A DNA stretch of 21,671 nt, from NCBI GenBank assembly GCA_902783615.1, contig CACZRQ010000131.1, forward strand, positions 1 to 21,671, written 5' to 3'. Numbering within the stretch: the stretch's first letter is position 1; each line of letters opens with the position of its first letter. The notes under the pieces were generated by a model. The model saw only the letters and a list, made by a program, of their open reading frames with translations, was not told the origin of the DNA and did no database searches. Made by a program: the position numbers and the translations under genes. This DNA is from an uncultured Bacteroidales bacterium (lineage in GTDB: Bacteria > Bacteroidota > Bacteroidia > Bacteroidales > Bacteroidaceae). Shown here piece after piece: positions 15,531 through 21,671 of this stretch.

Positions 15531-17516
15531 ATGAGAACAAACCTTACATCGCAAATCACGTTGAATCACGTGAATGCCAGTTATTACAAGCCCAAGAATG
15601 CTTTCGAGCAATCCAAGCTGACCCGACTGGAAAAGATTCCTACCTTTATCTATGAGCATGCCGAAGAGGCATCACGGCAAATTGCACAGGAGATTGCAGA
15701 AACAATCAGGCAAAAAGAGGCTGCCTACAAGCCCTGTGTGATGGTGCTCACGGGTGGTGCCACCCCCAGACAACTGTATGCCGAGCTGGTTCGCCTGCAT
15801 CGTGAAGAAGGACTTAGTTTCCGCAATGTCATCGTGTTCAACCTCTATGAGTTCTACCCATTAGACGAGGATGCAACGACCAGCAACTTGAAAGCCCTGA
15901 AAGATATGCTGCTCGATCATGTAGATATTGATCCTGCCCGCATCTTCTCGCCTTCAGGCACCATCAGTCAGAACGACATCTTCAACTTCTGTGAAGACTA
16001 TGAGCGCAAGGTTCAGGAGGCAGGAGGCATCGACATCTGTCTGTTGGGCATCGGCCGCTTGGGCAACATTGCCTTCAACGAGCCAGGTTCTCGCGCCAAC
16101 TCCACCACACGCCTGATTCTGCTGGATGCCGACTCTCGAGCCGAGGCTGCCCGCTCGTTTGGCAACAATCCTCCTGTCAGCTCCATCACGATGGGTATCC
16201 ACACCATCCTGTCAGCCAAGAAGATCTACCTCATGGCATGGGGTGAGGACAAGGCGAAGATGATTAAGGAATGTGTGGAGGGAGAAATCACCAACAATAT
16301 CCCTGCATCGTTCCTGCAGAATCACAACAATACGCATGTGGTGGTGGATCTCTCTGCCGCTACCTTCCTCACGCGCATCCACCATCCTTGGCTGGTGACT
16401 ACCTGCGAGTGGACCGACAAACTGATTCGCAGTGCCATTGTGTGGCTTTGCCAGAAAACAGGAAAGCCCATCCTAAAGCTCACCAATAAGGATTACAACG
16501 AAAAAGGACTGAGTGAACTGCTGGCTATTTATGGCTCTGCCTACAATGTCAACATTAAGATTTTCAACGATCTGCAGCACACCATCACAGGGTGGCCTGG
16601 AGGCAAGCCGAATGCCGACGACACTTATCGCCCTGAACGCGCCTTGCCCTACCCCAAGCGGGTATTGGTGTTCTCGCCCCACCCCGACGATGATGTGATT
16701 TCCATGGGAGGCACCATTCGCCGACTGGTGGAACAGGGTCATGAGGTGCATGTGGCCTACCAAACCAGCGGAAACATCGCCGTGGGCAACGAGGAAGTGG
16801 ATCGCTTCCTGCATTTCATCTATGGCTTCAACAAGATGTTCGGCATCCCTGAAAAAGAGGTAACCGCACAGAAATGCCTTGAAATCCTACATGCCATCCA
16901 ACAGCAGAAAGATGGCGACCCAGACACAGCTGATACGCTGGCTGTCAAGGCGTTGATTCGCCGTGGCGAAGCTCGTTTGGCATGCCATTACAATAAGATA
17001 CCTTTGGCTCAGGTGCATTTCCTGAACCTGCCGTTCTACGAAACTGGCAAGATTCAGAAGAACCCATTGGGTGAGGCTGATGTGGAGATTGTACAGAAGT
17101 TGCTGCAGGAGATTCAACCCCATCAGATTTTCGTGGCAGGCGACCTGGCCGACCCACATGGCACCCATCGCGTTTGCACCAATGCCGTACTGGCTGCCAT
17201 CGACCTTGAGAAAGAGGCTCATGCCGAATGGTTGAAAGATTGCCGCATCTGGATGTATCGTGGTGCCTGGGCAGAATGGGAAATCGAGGACATCGAGATG
17301 GCTGTTCCCATCAGTCCGGAAGAGCTGAGGGCGAAGCGCAACTCCATCCTGCGCCATCAGAGTCAGATGGAATCCGCCCCCTTCCTCGGCAATGATGAAC
17401 GCCTGTTCTGGCAACGCAGTGAAGACCGTAACCGCAACACCGCCAGCATCTACGACAAGCTCGGCTTAGCTTGCTACGAAGCCATGGAAGCGTTTGTGGA
17501 GTACATACCCATTTGA
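15531..17516 (+). CDS. NagB-like / PIG-L (LmbE) two-domain protein, NagB site degenerate
   Basis: A 661-residue cytosolic protein usually annotated in Bacteroidetes as glucosamine-6-phosphate deaminase. The NagB-like half is residues about 1-290 and keeps the phosphate-loop region TGGATPRQLY (74-83). Three catalytic positions differ from E. coli NagB: D72 is Y106 (FNLYEF), D141 is L177 and H143 is N179 (GIGRLGNIAFNEPG); E148 is kept as E184. Ring opening and deamination therefore look unlikely. The second half has the PIG-L/LmbE N-deacetylase signature HPDDDVISMGG (H384, D386, D387) and later zinc-side residues in DPHGTHR (H543, H546), so it could deacetylate an amino-sugar compound. The start is ATG 15531, after the terminator stem. 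It is probably transcribed alone. I believe the fusion is common in the phylum, so its real role, not its presence, is the open question. Confidence 0.85.
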   Translation: MRTNLTSQITLNHVNASYYKPKNAFEQSKLTRLEKIPTFIYEHAEEASRQIAQEIAETIRQKEAAYKPCVMVLTGGATPRQLYAELVRLHREEGLSFRNVIVFNLYEFYPLDEDATTSNLKALKDMLLDHVDIDPARIFSPSGTISQNDIFNFCEDYERKVQEAGGIDICLLGIGRLGNIAFNEPGSRANSTTRLILLDADSRAEAARSFGNNPPVSSITMGIHTILSAKKIYLMAWGEDKAKMIKECVEGEITNNIPASFLQNHNNTHVVVDLSAATFLTRIHHPWLVTTCEWTDKLIRSAIVWLCQKTGKPILKLTNKDYNEKGLSELLAIYGSAYNVNIKIFNDLQHTITGWPGGKPNADDTYRPERALPYPKRVLVFSPHPDDDVISMGGTIRRLVEQGHEVHVAYQTSGNIAVGNEEVDRFLHFIYGFNKMFGIPEKEVTAQKCLEILHAIQQQKDGDPDTADTLAVKALIRRGEARLACHYNKIPLAQVHFLNLPFYETGKIQKNPLGEADVEIVQKLLQEIQPHQIFVAGDLADPHGTHRVCTNAVLAAIDLEKEAHAEWLKDCRIWMYRGAWAEWEIEDIEMAVPISPEELRAKRNSILRHQSQMESAPFLGNDERLFWQRSEDRNRNTASIYDKLGLACYEAMEAFVEYIPI

Positions 17517-17520
17517 TAAT

Positions 17521-17548
17521 GAAGAATGTAGAATGAAGAATGTTGAAT
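17521..17548 (+). repeat. Heptamer repeat after the NagB/PIG-L gene
   Basis: Four heptamers, GAAGAAT, GTAGAAT, GAAGAAT, GTTGAAT, begin 4 nt after the stop codon. They are the same family and sense-strand direction as the array at the 3' end of the maturase gene (900-920). Confidence 0.75.
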
Positions 17549-17691
17549 TTTAGCCCCGTTTAGTGTAGGGTGTTAAAAAAAAGGAGATAAGATTTGCATG
17601 CAATTTATGACGCTGAAAGTGTGAATAAGCGAGAGGAGAGCCAAGCTTTCTTGAGCTATCCCAAGCGTGAGCGATTTGCGATAGAAAACAT

Positions 17692-17789
17692 CCCAAACTT
17701 GGAATCGTGTTTTGCAGGTAATTTATGACGCAGAAAGCGTCCCAAACTTGGAATCGTTTCTTGTATGTAATTTATGACGCTGAAAGCGT
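17692..17789 (+). repeat. 49-bp tandem repeat, two copies
   Basis: Units 17692-17740 and 17741-17789 are exactly 49 bp each and abut. Both begin CCCAAACTTGGAATCGT and end TAATTTATGACGC(A/T)GAAAGCGT, with differences mainly in the middle. The second half of a third, diverged copy precedes them (about 17591-17620). Confidence 0.85.
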
Positions 17790-17802
17790 CACCGTTCAAT
17801 AG

Positions 17803-17833
17803 CCGTGGGTGCCGGCAACGCCGGTACCTACGG
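17803..17833. repeat. Long hairpin, 14-bp stem
   Basis: Arms CCGTGGGTGCCGGC and GCCGGTACCTACGG flank the loop AAC. Twelve pairs are Watson-Crick and two are G-U on the plus-strand RNA. The sequence type resembles REP palindromes of Bacteroidetes. Confidence 0.7.
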
Positions 17834-17891
17834 ATAGTTCGGATAAATTAAAAAAAACGACGCTGAAAGCGTCGCCCAGCATCATGTTGGG

Positions 17892-18018
17892 GCACTCTTT
17901 CAGAGTGCAATTATAGATGGACATCGTATTCCGCAGGTTCTACGAACCCGCGGCTATGAATAGGGTGACGCTTCCAGCGTCAAATATTAAAAAACAGAAC
18001 AGCCGCTAACCTAGCGGC
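17892..18018. repeat. Three further hairpins
   Basis: GCACTC-TTTCA-GAGTGC at 17892-17908 (6-bp stem), CCGCAGGTTC-TAC-GAACCCGCGG at 17931-17953 (10-bp stem, one mismatch) and GCCGCTA-ACC-TAGCGGC at 18002-18018 (7-bp stem). They are unrelated in sequence but packed within 130 bp inside the composite element. Confidence 0.65.
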
Positions 18019-18217
18019 CATTGAATGGGATGATGCTTTCTATCGCAAATCGTTTTTTGAACACCCTACCCGTTAGGGGATGATGAACAAAATAGAGAAC
18101 TAATAAAGAGCCCCATTAGGGGCGAAAGTACACAGGCAGGGGTGGAGCGATAGCGAAACCCCTGTATAAAGGAATTTATTAACAAAAGCCCTGTAATGGC
18201 GACATAAATATTTGATT

Positions 18218-19387
18218 ATGAGAAAACTATTACTATCATTAACCCTCTACCTCTTTGCAGGCAGCTTGTTCGCCCAAGAGATGGTCAACACCAGAAGAGC
18301 AAGAATTGTCTCTCCTGAGATAACAAAAGACAGTATCACCTTCCGCCTTCGTGCCGAATATGCCACCACCGTCAGCCTGACAGGTTCCTGGCAAGCCCGA
18401 GGTGAATTCCCCATCGCCATGAAGCGCGATGCCAACTTAGTGTGGAACGTTACCATTCCCAACCCCAAACCCGACTTGTATTACTACACCTTCAACGTGG
18501 ACGGCACCAGCGTATGCGACCCAGCCAACACCTCTACCGATCGTGACGGCACCACCTATCGCAGCATCTTCCTCATCGATGGCGACCTCTCACGCCATTA
18601 CAAGGATGCCGCCGTTCGTGGCAATGTATCCGCAATATGGTATGATTCTCCTACCATTGGAGCAAAACGCAAGATGATGGTCTATACCCCTGCGGGTTAT
18701 GACGACAACAAGAAAGCCAAATACCCCGTGCTCTATCTGCTGCATGGAGGTGGGGGCGACGAGGAAGCCTGGCTCTCATTGGGTCGTGCTGCACAGATTC
18801 TCGACAACCTCATTGCCGAGGGCAAAGCTGTGCCCATGCTGATTGTAATGCCCAATGGCAATTCCAACCAGATTCAATCGCACATCAACGACATCCCTGG
18901 GCAGGAGGCTTCTACGCTGATGCAGAACGACATCCAGTCGGATTTGTATGTCACCAGCCTCATCAAGGACATCATTCCCTACATCGACAGCCACTACCGC
19001 ACCATCGCCAAGAAAGAGGGTCGCGCCATCTCAGGCTTATCGATGGGCGGAGGCCATACCCTGCGCACCAACTACCTCTTCCCTGGCTATTTCAACTACA
19101 TCTGTCCGCAGAGCACAGGTGCCCATCCACACAACCAGAAGACCACTTCCTACGCTTTCGATGAAGACACCTTATATAAATACTTGGAAGGCATCAAGAA
19201 AGCAGGATATAAACTGTTTTGGCTGGGTTGTGGTGATGTGGATCCTTGGTTCGCTGAAGCACAGGAACTCGACAGACTCCTCACGCAACATGGCATGCCA
19301 CATACATTCTATGTAACGGGTGGCGGTCACGAATGGAAGAACTGGCGTCACTACCTCGATACTTTTGCCCCACTATTATTTAAATAG
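18218..19387 (+). CDS. Secreted CE1-type esterase with N-terminal carbohydrate-binding-like domain (copy 2)
   Basis: A 389-residue paralogue of the esterase at 14384-15487. The start is the ATG at 18218; the in-frame TTG at 18212 adds only two residues. It has a Sec signal (MRKLLLSLTLYLFAGSLFA, then QEM), an early-set domain (about 38-125, SITFRLRAEYATTVSLTGSW) and an alpha/beta hydrolase domain with YLLHGGGG, nucleophile S275 in GLSMGG, acid D340 or D342 in GCGDVDPW and H371 in GGGHEW. It is 22 residues longer than copy 1, with an added loop around INDIPGQEAS between the oxyanion motif and the nucleophile, which suggests a different ester substrate. It stands between the repeat island and a strong terminator, so it may be transcribed alone. 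Confidence 0.88.
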   Translation: MRKLLLSLTLYLFAGSLFAQEMVNTRRARIVSPEITKDSITFRLRAEYATTVSLTGSWQARGEFPIAMKRDANLVWNVTIPNPKPDLYYYTFNVDGTSVCDPANTSTDRDGTTYRSIFLIDGDLSRHYKDAAVRGNVSAIWYDSPTIGAKRKMMVYTPAGYDDNKKAKYPVLYLLHGGGGDEEAWLSLGRAAQILDNLIAEGKAVPMLIVMPNGNSNQIQSHINDIPGQEASTLMQNDIQSDLYVTSLIKDIIPYIDSHYRTIAKKEGRAISGLSMGGGHTLRTNYLFPGYFNYICPQSTGAHPHNQKTTSYAFDEDTLYKYLEGIKKAGYKLFWLGCGDVDPWFAEAQELDRLLTQHGMPHTFYVTGGGHEWKNWRHYLDTFAPLLFK

Positions 19388-19413
19388 TATCGGGAAACTT
19401 AATACAACTTCTC

Positions 19414-19459
19414 ATATCCTACCCTTTACCATCGACTGTTAAAGGGTAGGATATTTTTG
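19414..19459 (+). terminator. Strong rho-independent terminator after esterase 2
   Basis: ATATCCTACCCTTTA (19414-19428) and TAAAGGGTAGGATAT (19440-19454) form a perfect 15-bp stem around an 11-nt loop, followed by a T run. It separates esterase 2 from the hydrolase gene. The symmetric stem could also stop transcription from the other side. Confidence 0.85.
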
Positions 19460-19471
19460 CTGTTTAGAAAA

Positions 19472-19512
19472 AGTACAGATTAGTGTTTAAAAAGAGTACA
19501 AATCTGTCTAAA
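19472..19512 (+). promoter_or_regulatory. Direct and inverted repeats upstream of the hydrolase promoter, probable operator
   Basis: AGTACA at 19472-19477 and 19495-19500 begins two 23-bp direct units that agree at 15 of 23 positions. ACAGATT (19475-19481) and AATCTGT (19501-19507) form a perfect inverted pair in the same stretch. The second unit covers the -33 position of the promoter at 19521, a place where AraC-type activators bind. Confidence 0.5.
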
Positions 19513-19520
19513 AATGGATG

Positions 19521-19528
19521 TAATTTTG
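19521..19528 (+). promoter_or_regulatory. -7 box of the alpha/beta hydrolase gene
   Basis: TAATTTTG matches TAnnTTTG, 25 nt before the ATG at 19554. No TTTG lies 19-20 nt upstream, consistent with dependence on an activator. Confidence 0.6.
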
Positions 19529-19553
19529 CAGCAGAATTAAAAACGAATGCATT

Positions 19554-20579
19554 ATGAAAAAGTTATTGTTCTGTTTAGCAATGTTGGGCTTCTCACTTGG
19601 CTTGAAAGCTCAGAGTGATGTGGTGACAAGAGAAACCCGAATTTATTCCATCATTGGCAAGGACACCTTGCGTGTGGATGCCTACATTAATCCAAAGGCT
19701 GAAGTGAAACCCGAGGGACGTCCTGTACTTATGTATATTCATGGAGGTGGTTGGACAATGGGTAGCCGTGTGAACGCTGCTCAAGAAATATATTGCCGTT
19801 ATATGGCTGAACGCGGATGGTTGGCACTCTCCATCGACTACCGACTGGCTGGTGTAAGCGTTAGTCCCGGCGGAACGGTGCAGAAGCTCAGCGACCTGGT
19901 GGGCAGCAATATGATTGCTGCAAAGACTGCCTGTAGTGATGTGGTGGATGCCACCAATTTCGTATTGCAGCAGAAAGACTGGAAAGCAGACCCCAACAAG
20001 TTCTGCTTAGCCGGTGGTAGCGCTGGTGCCATTGCCTCTCTGCAAACCGTGTATGATGCCTGCAATGAGGAGGAATACACCCTACGCTTGCCAAAAGGGT
20101 TTGCCTATGCAGGAGCAATCTCGCAAGCTGGCTGTATTTTGATTGAGTCAGGACAGCAGAGACTCACTTGGAAGAAGAAACCTTGCCCTATGATGCTCAT
20201 CCACGGAACCGAAGACAATGCAATGCCACTGGGTGTGCTTGAACTTGATTGCCGATTCATTGGAACAGAGCCTATCGCCGACCAGTTAGAGGAGATGGGA
20301 GTGCCGTACTGGAAATGGATTGAACGTGGAGCAGACCATGTGATGGCGATGCGTACACTGACCATCTATTTGGAGGAGCAATATCATTTCCTGCGTGATT
20401 TCGTTGAGAACGGCCAACAGACTTCCATCATCACTGAGTCCAAAGAAAAAGTGCCTGCTAACATGTCGTCTGTTGATGCCATGATACAGTATGTACCTTT
20501 CTACATCCTGGGCTATGGTCAGTATCTCGAGCAGATGGATTGGAACAATATAAAGAAGCCTGAGAGCATTGTTTTCTAA
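19554..20579 (+). CDS. Secreted alpha/beta hydrolase (carboxylesterase-like)
   Basis: A 341-residue exported esterase. It has a Sec signal ending LKA-Q (1-20) and a hormone-sensitive-lipase/BD-FAE-like fold: oxyanion motif HGGGW (63-67), nucleophile S156 in GGSAG, acid D221 in HGTEDNAMP and H262 in GADHVM. Such enzymes remove acetyl or feruloyl groups from xylan-type glycans; this fits the two CE1-type esterases nearby but is not proven. C-terminal residues about 285-341 extend past the catalytic core and show no known motif. It has its own promoter with repeated operator-like motifs and is insulated from esterase 2 by a terminator. The next gene encodes an AraC-type regulator that could control it. 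No clear terminator follows. Confidence 0.87.
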   Translation: MKKLLFCLAMLGFSLGLKAQSDVVTRETRIYSIIGKDTLRVDAYINPKAEVKPEGRPVLMYIHGGGWTMGSRVNAAQEIYCRYMAERGWLALSIDYRLAGVSVSPGGTVQKLSDLVGSNMIAAKTACSDVVDATNFVLQQKDWKADPNKFCLAGGSAGAIASLQTVYDACNEEEYTLRLPKGFAYAGAISQAGCILIESGQQRLTWKKKPCPMMLIHGTEDNAMPLGVLELDCRFIGTEPIADQLEEMGVPYWKWIERGADHVMAMRTLTIYLEEQYHFLRDFVENGQQTSIITESKEKVPANMSSVDAMIQYVPFYILGYGQYLEQMDWNNIKKPESIVF

Positions 20580-20613
20580 ACTAACATTAATCCAATAGTT
20601 TTCTTAATAATTA

Positions 20614-20645
20614 TTTGTCCCAAAAGGATAATTGTCGTATCTTTG
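20614..20645 (+). promoter_or_regulatory. Promoter of the second AraC-type gene
   Basis: TTTG (20614-20617), 20 nt, then TATCTTTG (20638-20645), a full Bacteroidetes promoter. It lies 28 nt before the ATG at 20674 and overlaps the longer in-frame extension, which decides the start. TTGTCCCAA at 20615-20623 overlaps the -33 box. Confidence 0.75.
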
Positions 20646-20673
20646 CATATTCGATTATTCTTTTTGGAACATT

Positions 20674-21582
20674 ATGAAACAACTATACCAACAAGTTACT
20701 ACCGCAGAAATGGCAATAACTCCAGCTACAGCCAGCATGGACAACTCGTTGCGTCTGATGGATAACATCGATGAGCCATTTACGCTTCAAGATGATGAGC
20801 GAAAGAGCTTTCTGAACCGTCCCATACAATATGTGTCAGCCATGTCTTTAATGGTGTGCCTGCAAGGAGTCACCAAGGTGAACATCGGTTTGCAACCCTA
20901 CGAGATGCGAGCCAATGATTCCCTATTTCTCAAGAGCGGCATCATTTGTGAGGTAACAGACATGAGTGAAGATGCATTGTTCTTTTCTATCATCTTAGAC
21001 GAATCATTTTACTACCCTATTTTCAGCCACTTGGATTTGTCGGTGCTGCAACGTGCCTTAATCAGGCAACCCATTTGCAACTTAGGGAAGGAAAAAGCAG
21101 ATGAGTGCTTAACTGCCTACCGACAGCTCAAGAAACGTTTGCTGGATGAACAAAAGGAAGTGTTACATCATGATATCTTGAAAGGATACCTGCAAGTGTT
21201 GTTATTTAATGTCTACGCCGTATATTTGCAGCAAGACCTCTTGGAAGTGGTGAAACCTACCCGTCAGCAAGAGCTCTTCAATCGTTTTATGGAGCAGTTG
21301 CAGCAAGATTATCGCAAGGAACGCAACATCAAACATTATGCTGAAAAGCTATGCGTTACTCCTGCTTATTTATCACGTGTAGTGTTGGCACAGAGCGGTC
21401 TTACTGCCAGTGAGCATATTGACAATTTCATCATTGCTGAGGCAAAGCAACTAATTCGAAGCAGACAATACACCATCTTGCAAGTAAGCGAGATGCTCAA
21501 TTTCACCAGTCAATCGTTCTTTGGCAGATATTTTAAGAACCACACGGGCTACACCCCTTTGTCTTTTCAGCAATTGACATAA
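20674..21582 (+). CDS. AraC-family regulator, soluble
   Basis: A 302-residue transcription factor. The start is the ATG at 20674, because the promoter lies just before it and would be inside a longer frame from 20632. The N-terminal half (about 35-165) is a cupin-like sensing domain of the AraC_N/AraC_binding kind (SLMVCLQGVTKVNIGLQPYEM; NDSLFLKSGIICEV). The C-terminal 100 residues are the AraC DNA-binding domain: the first helix-turn-helix near IKHYAEKLCVTPAYLSRVV and the second near ILQVSEMLNFTSQSFFGRYF, ending YTPLSFQQLT. No membrane segment is seen, unlike the regulator at 3972-5069. It may regulate the upstream hydrolase gene, itself (TTGTCCCAA in its promoter) and the gene beyond the right edge, which has the same 9-mer inverted. 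Confidence 0.9.
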   Translation: MKQLYQQVTTAEMAITPATASMDNSLRLMDNIDEPFTLQDDERKSFLNRPIQYVSAMSLMVCLQGVTKVNIGLQPYEMRANDSLFLKSGIICEVTDMSEDALFFSIILDESFYYPIFSHLDLSVLQRALIRQPICNLGKEKADECLTAYRQLKKRLLDEQKEVLHHDILKGYLQVLLFNVYAVYLQQDLLEVVKPTRQQELFNRFMEQLQQDYRKERNIKHYAEKLCVTPAYLSRVVLAQSGLTASEHIDNFIIAEAKQLIRSRQYTILQVSEMLNFTSQSFFGRYFKNHTGYTPLSFQQLT

Positions 21583-21652
21583 TTATGTGTTTTGTGGCAG
21601 AAAAGAGCAGGAGTGTGAGAGATTGGGACAAGTATGTTAATTGAGAAATGTA

Positions 21653-21660
21653 TATCTTTG
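21653..21660 (+). promoter_or_regulatory. -7 box pointing out of the right edge
   Basis: TATCTTTG matches TAnnTTTG and should serve a gene starting beyond the window. TTGGGACAA (21623-21631) lies 21 nt upstream and is the reverse complement of the 9-mer in the AraC promoter. No TTTG is seen at -33. Confidence 0.5.
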
Positions 21661-21671
21661 CAACAAATTAA

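Larger units (their letters stand above)
17609..17981. repeat. REP-like GACGC..GCGTC hairpin family
   Basis: GACGC-TGAAA-GCGTC is present perfectly at 17776-17790 and 17859-17873, as GACGCAGAAAGCGTC at 17727-17741, degenerate at 17609-17623, and in near-inverted form (loop TTCCA) at 17967-17981. Each gives a 5-bp stem with a 5-nt loop. Similar palindromes elsewhere are RAYT substrates; here no RAYT gene is in view. Confidence 0.75.
17565..18069. mobile_element. Candidate non-autonomous (MITE/REP-like) composite element
   Basis: The outer ends are inverted: GTAGGGTGTT plus an A run at 17565-17582, and TTTTTTGAACACCCTAC at 18053-18069. A second inverted pair lies inside: CGATTTGCGATAGAAAACAT (from 17672) and its counterpart at 18027-18052. 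On the right the two blocks are adjacent; on the left they are 89 bp apart, as if something were inserted there. The interior is dense with hairpins and has no open frame, so any movement would need an enzyme in trans, for example a REP-associated (RAYT) transposase. No target-site duplication was confirmed. Confidence 0.5.
17517..18217. other. Gene-free repeat-rich spacer
   Basis: About 700 bp without a credible gene or transposase. In order it holds a heptamer array, a composite element with inverted-repeat ends (17565-18069), two further hairpins (18110-18123, GCCCC-ATTA-GGGGC; 18137-18164, CAGGGGT and ACCCCTG arms) and the leader of the second esterase. No clear promoter was found for that esterase; TATTTG lies too close to its ATG. 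Confidence 0.75.

Noticed and set aside
17692..17981. CRISPR array
   Set aside because: The units are hairpins at uneven distances and one 49-bp tandem pair; there are no regular repeats with unique spacers and no cas gene.
11128..20579. Complete polysaccharide utilisation locus
   Set aside because: Glycosidases, esterases and a regulator are present but no SusC or SusD homologue is in the window.
20632..20673. N-terminal extension of the soluble AraC regulator
   Set aside because: It starts with TTG and overlaps the perfect -7 box at 20638-20645.

Overview
The window looks like chromosome from a Bacteroidales bacterium, most likely Prevotellaceae. Promoters follow the Bacteroidetes pattern (-7 box TAnnTTTG, sometimes with TTTG at -33). 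Shine-Dalgarno sites are weak. Lipoproteins and an anaerobic sulfatase-maturating enzyme are present, and intergenic DNA carries heptamer repeats and REP-like hairpins. No rRNA, tRNA, CRISPR array or transposase gene was found.

Layout. (1) Positions 1-3820, minus strand: an apparent operon of a lipoprotein-type sulfatase, its radical-SAM maturase (anSME) and a lipoprotein that runs off the left edge. Upstream, 3885-3960 holds four copies of a 16-bp motif (three direct, one inverted). Next comes a membrane-anchored AraC-type regulator (3972-5069, minus), the best candidate to bind them. (2) Positions 5190-11107, plus strand: a five-gene MacAB-TolC-like exporter with ATPase, two FtsX/MacB-type permeases, adaptor and outer-membrane channel. 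The two long internal gaps carry related repeats. (3) Positions 11128-15487: a cellulase-like glycosidase lipoprotein (minus), divergent from a GH127 beta-L-arabinofuranosidase lipoprotein (plus), then a secreted CE1-type esterase. (4) Positions 15531-17516: a two-domain NagB-like/PIG-L protein whose NagB half lacks key deaminase residues. (5) Positions 17517-18217: about 700 bp of non-coding DNA with inverted-repeat ends, a 49-bp tandem repeat and many hairpins. (6) Positions 18218-21582: a second CE1-type esterase, a secreted alpha/beta hydrolase behind a promoter with repeated operator-like motifs, and a soluble AraC-type regulator.

Functionally, regions 3 and 6 supply surface or periplasmic enzymes that remove arabinofuranose and ester groups from plant-type glycans. 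No SusC/SusD pair is present, so this is not a canonical PUL. Region 1 removes sulfate from an unknown substrate under its own regulator.

The most unusual points are the Ser-type sulfatase site with Ser in place of the usual Pro/Ala, the operator array before that operon, the degenerate NagB domain fused to PIG-L, the heptamer repeats that include or follow stop codons, and the composite repeat element. All assignments come from reading the sequence; no database search was run.
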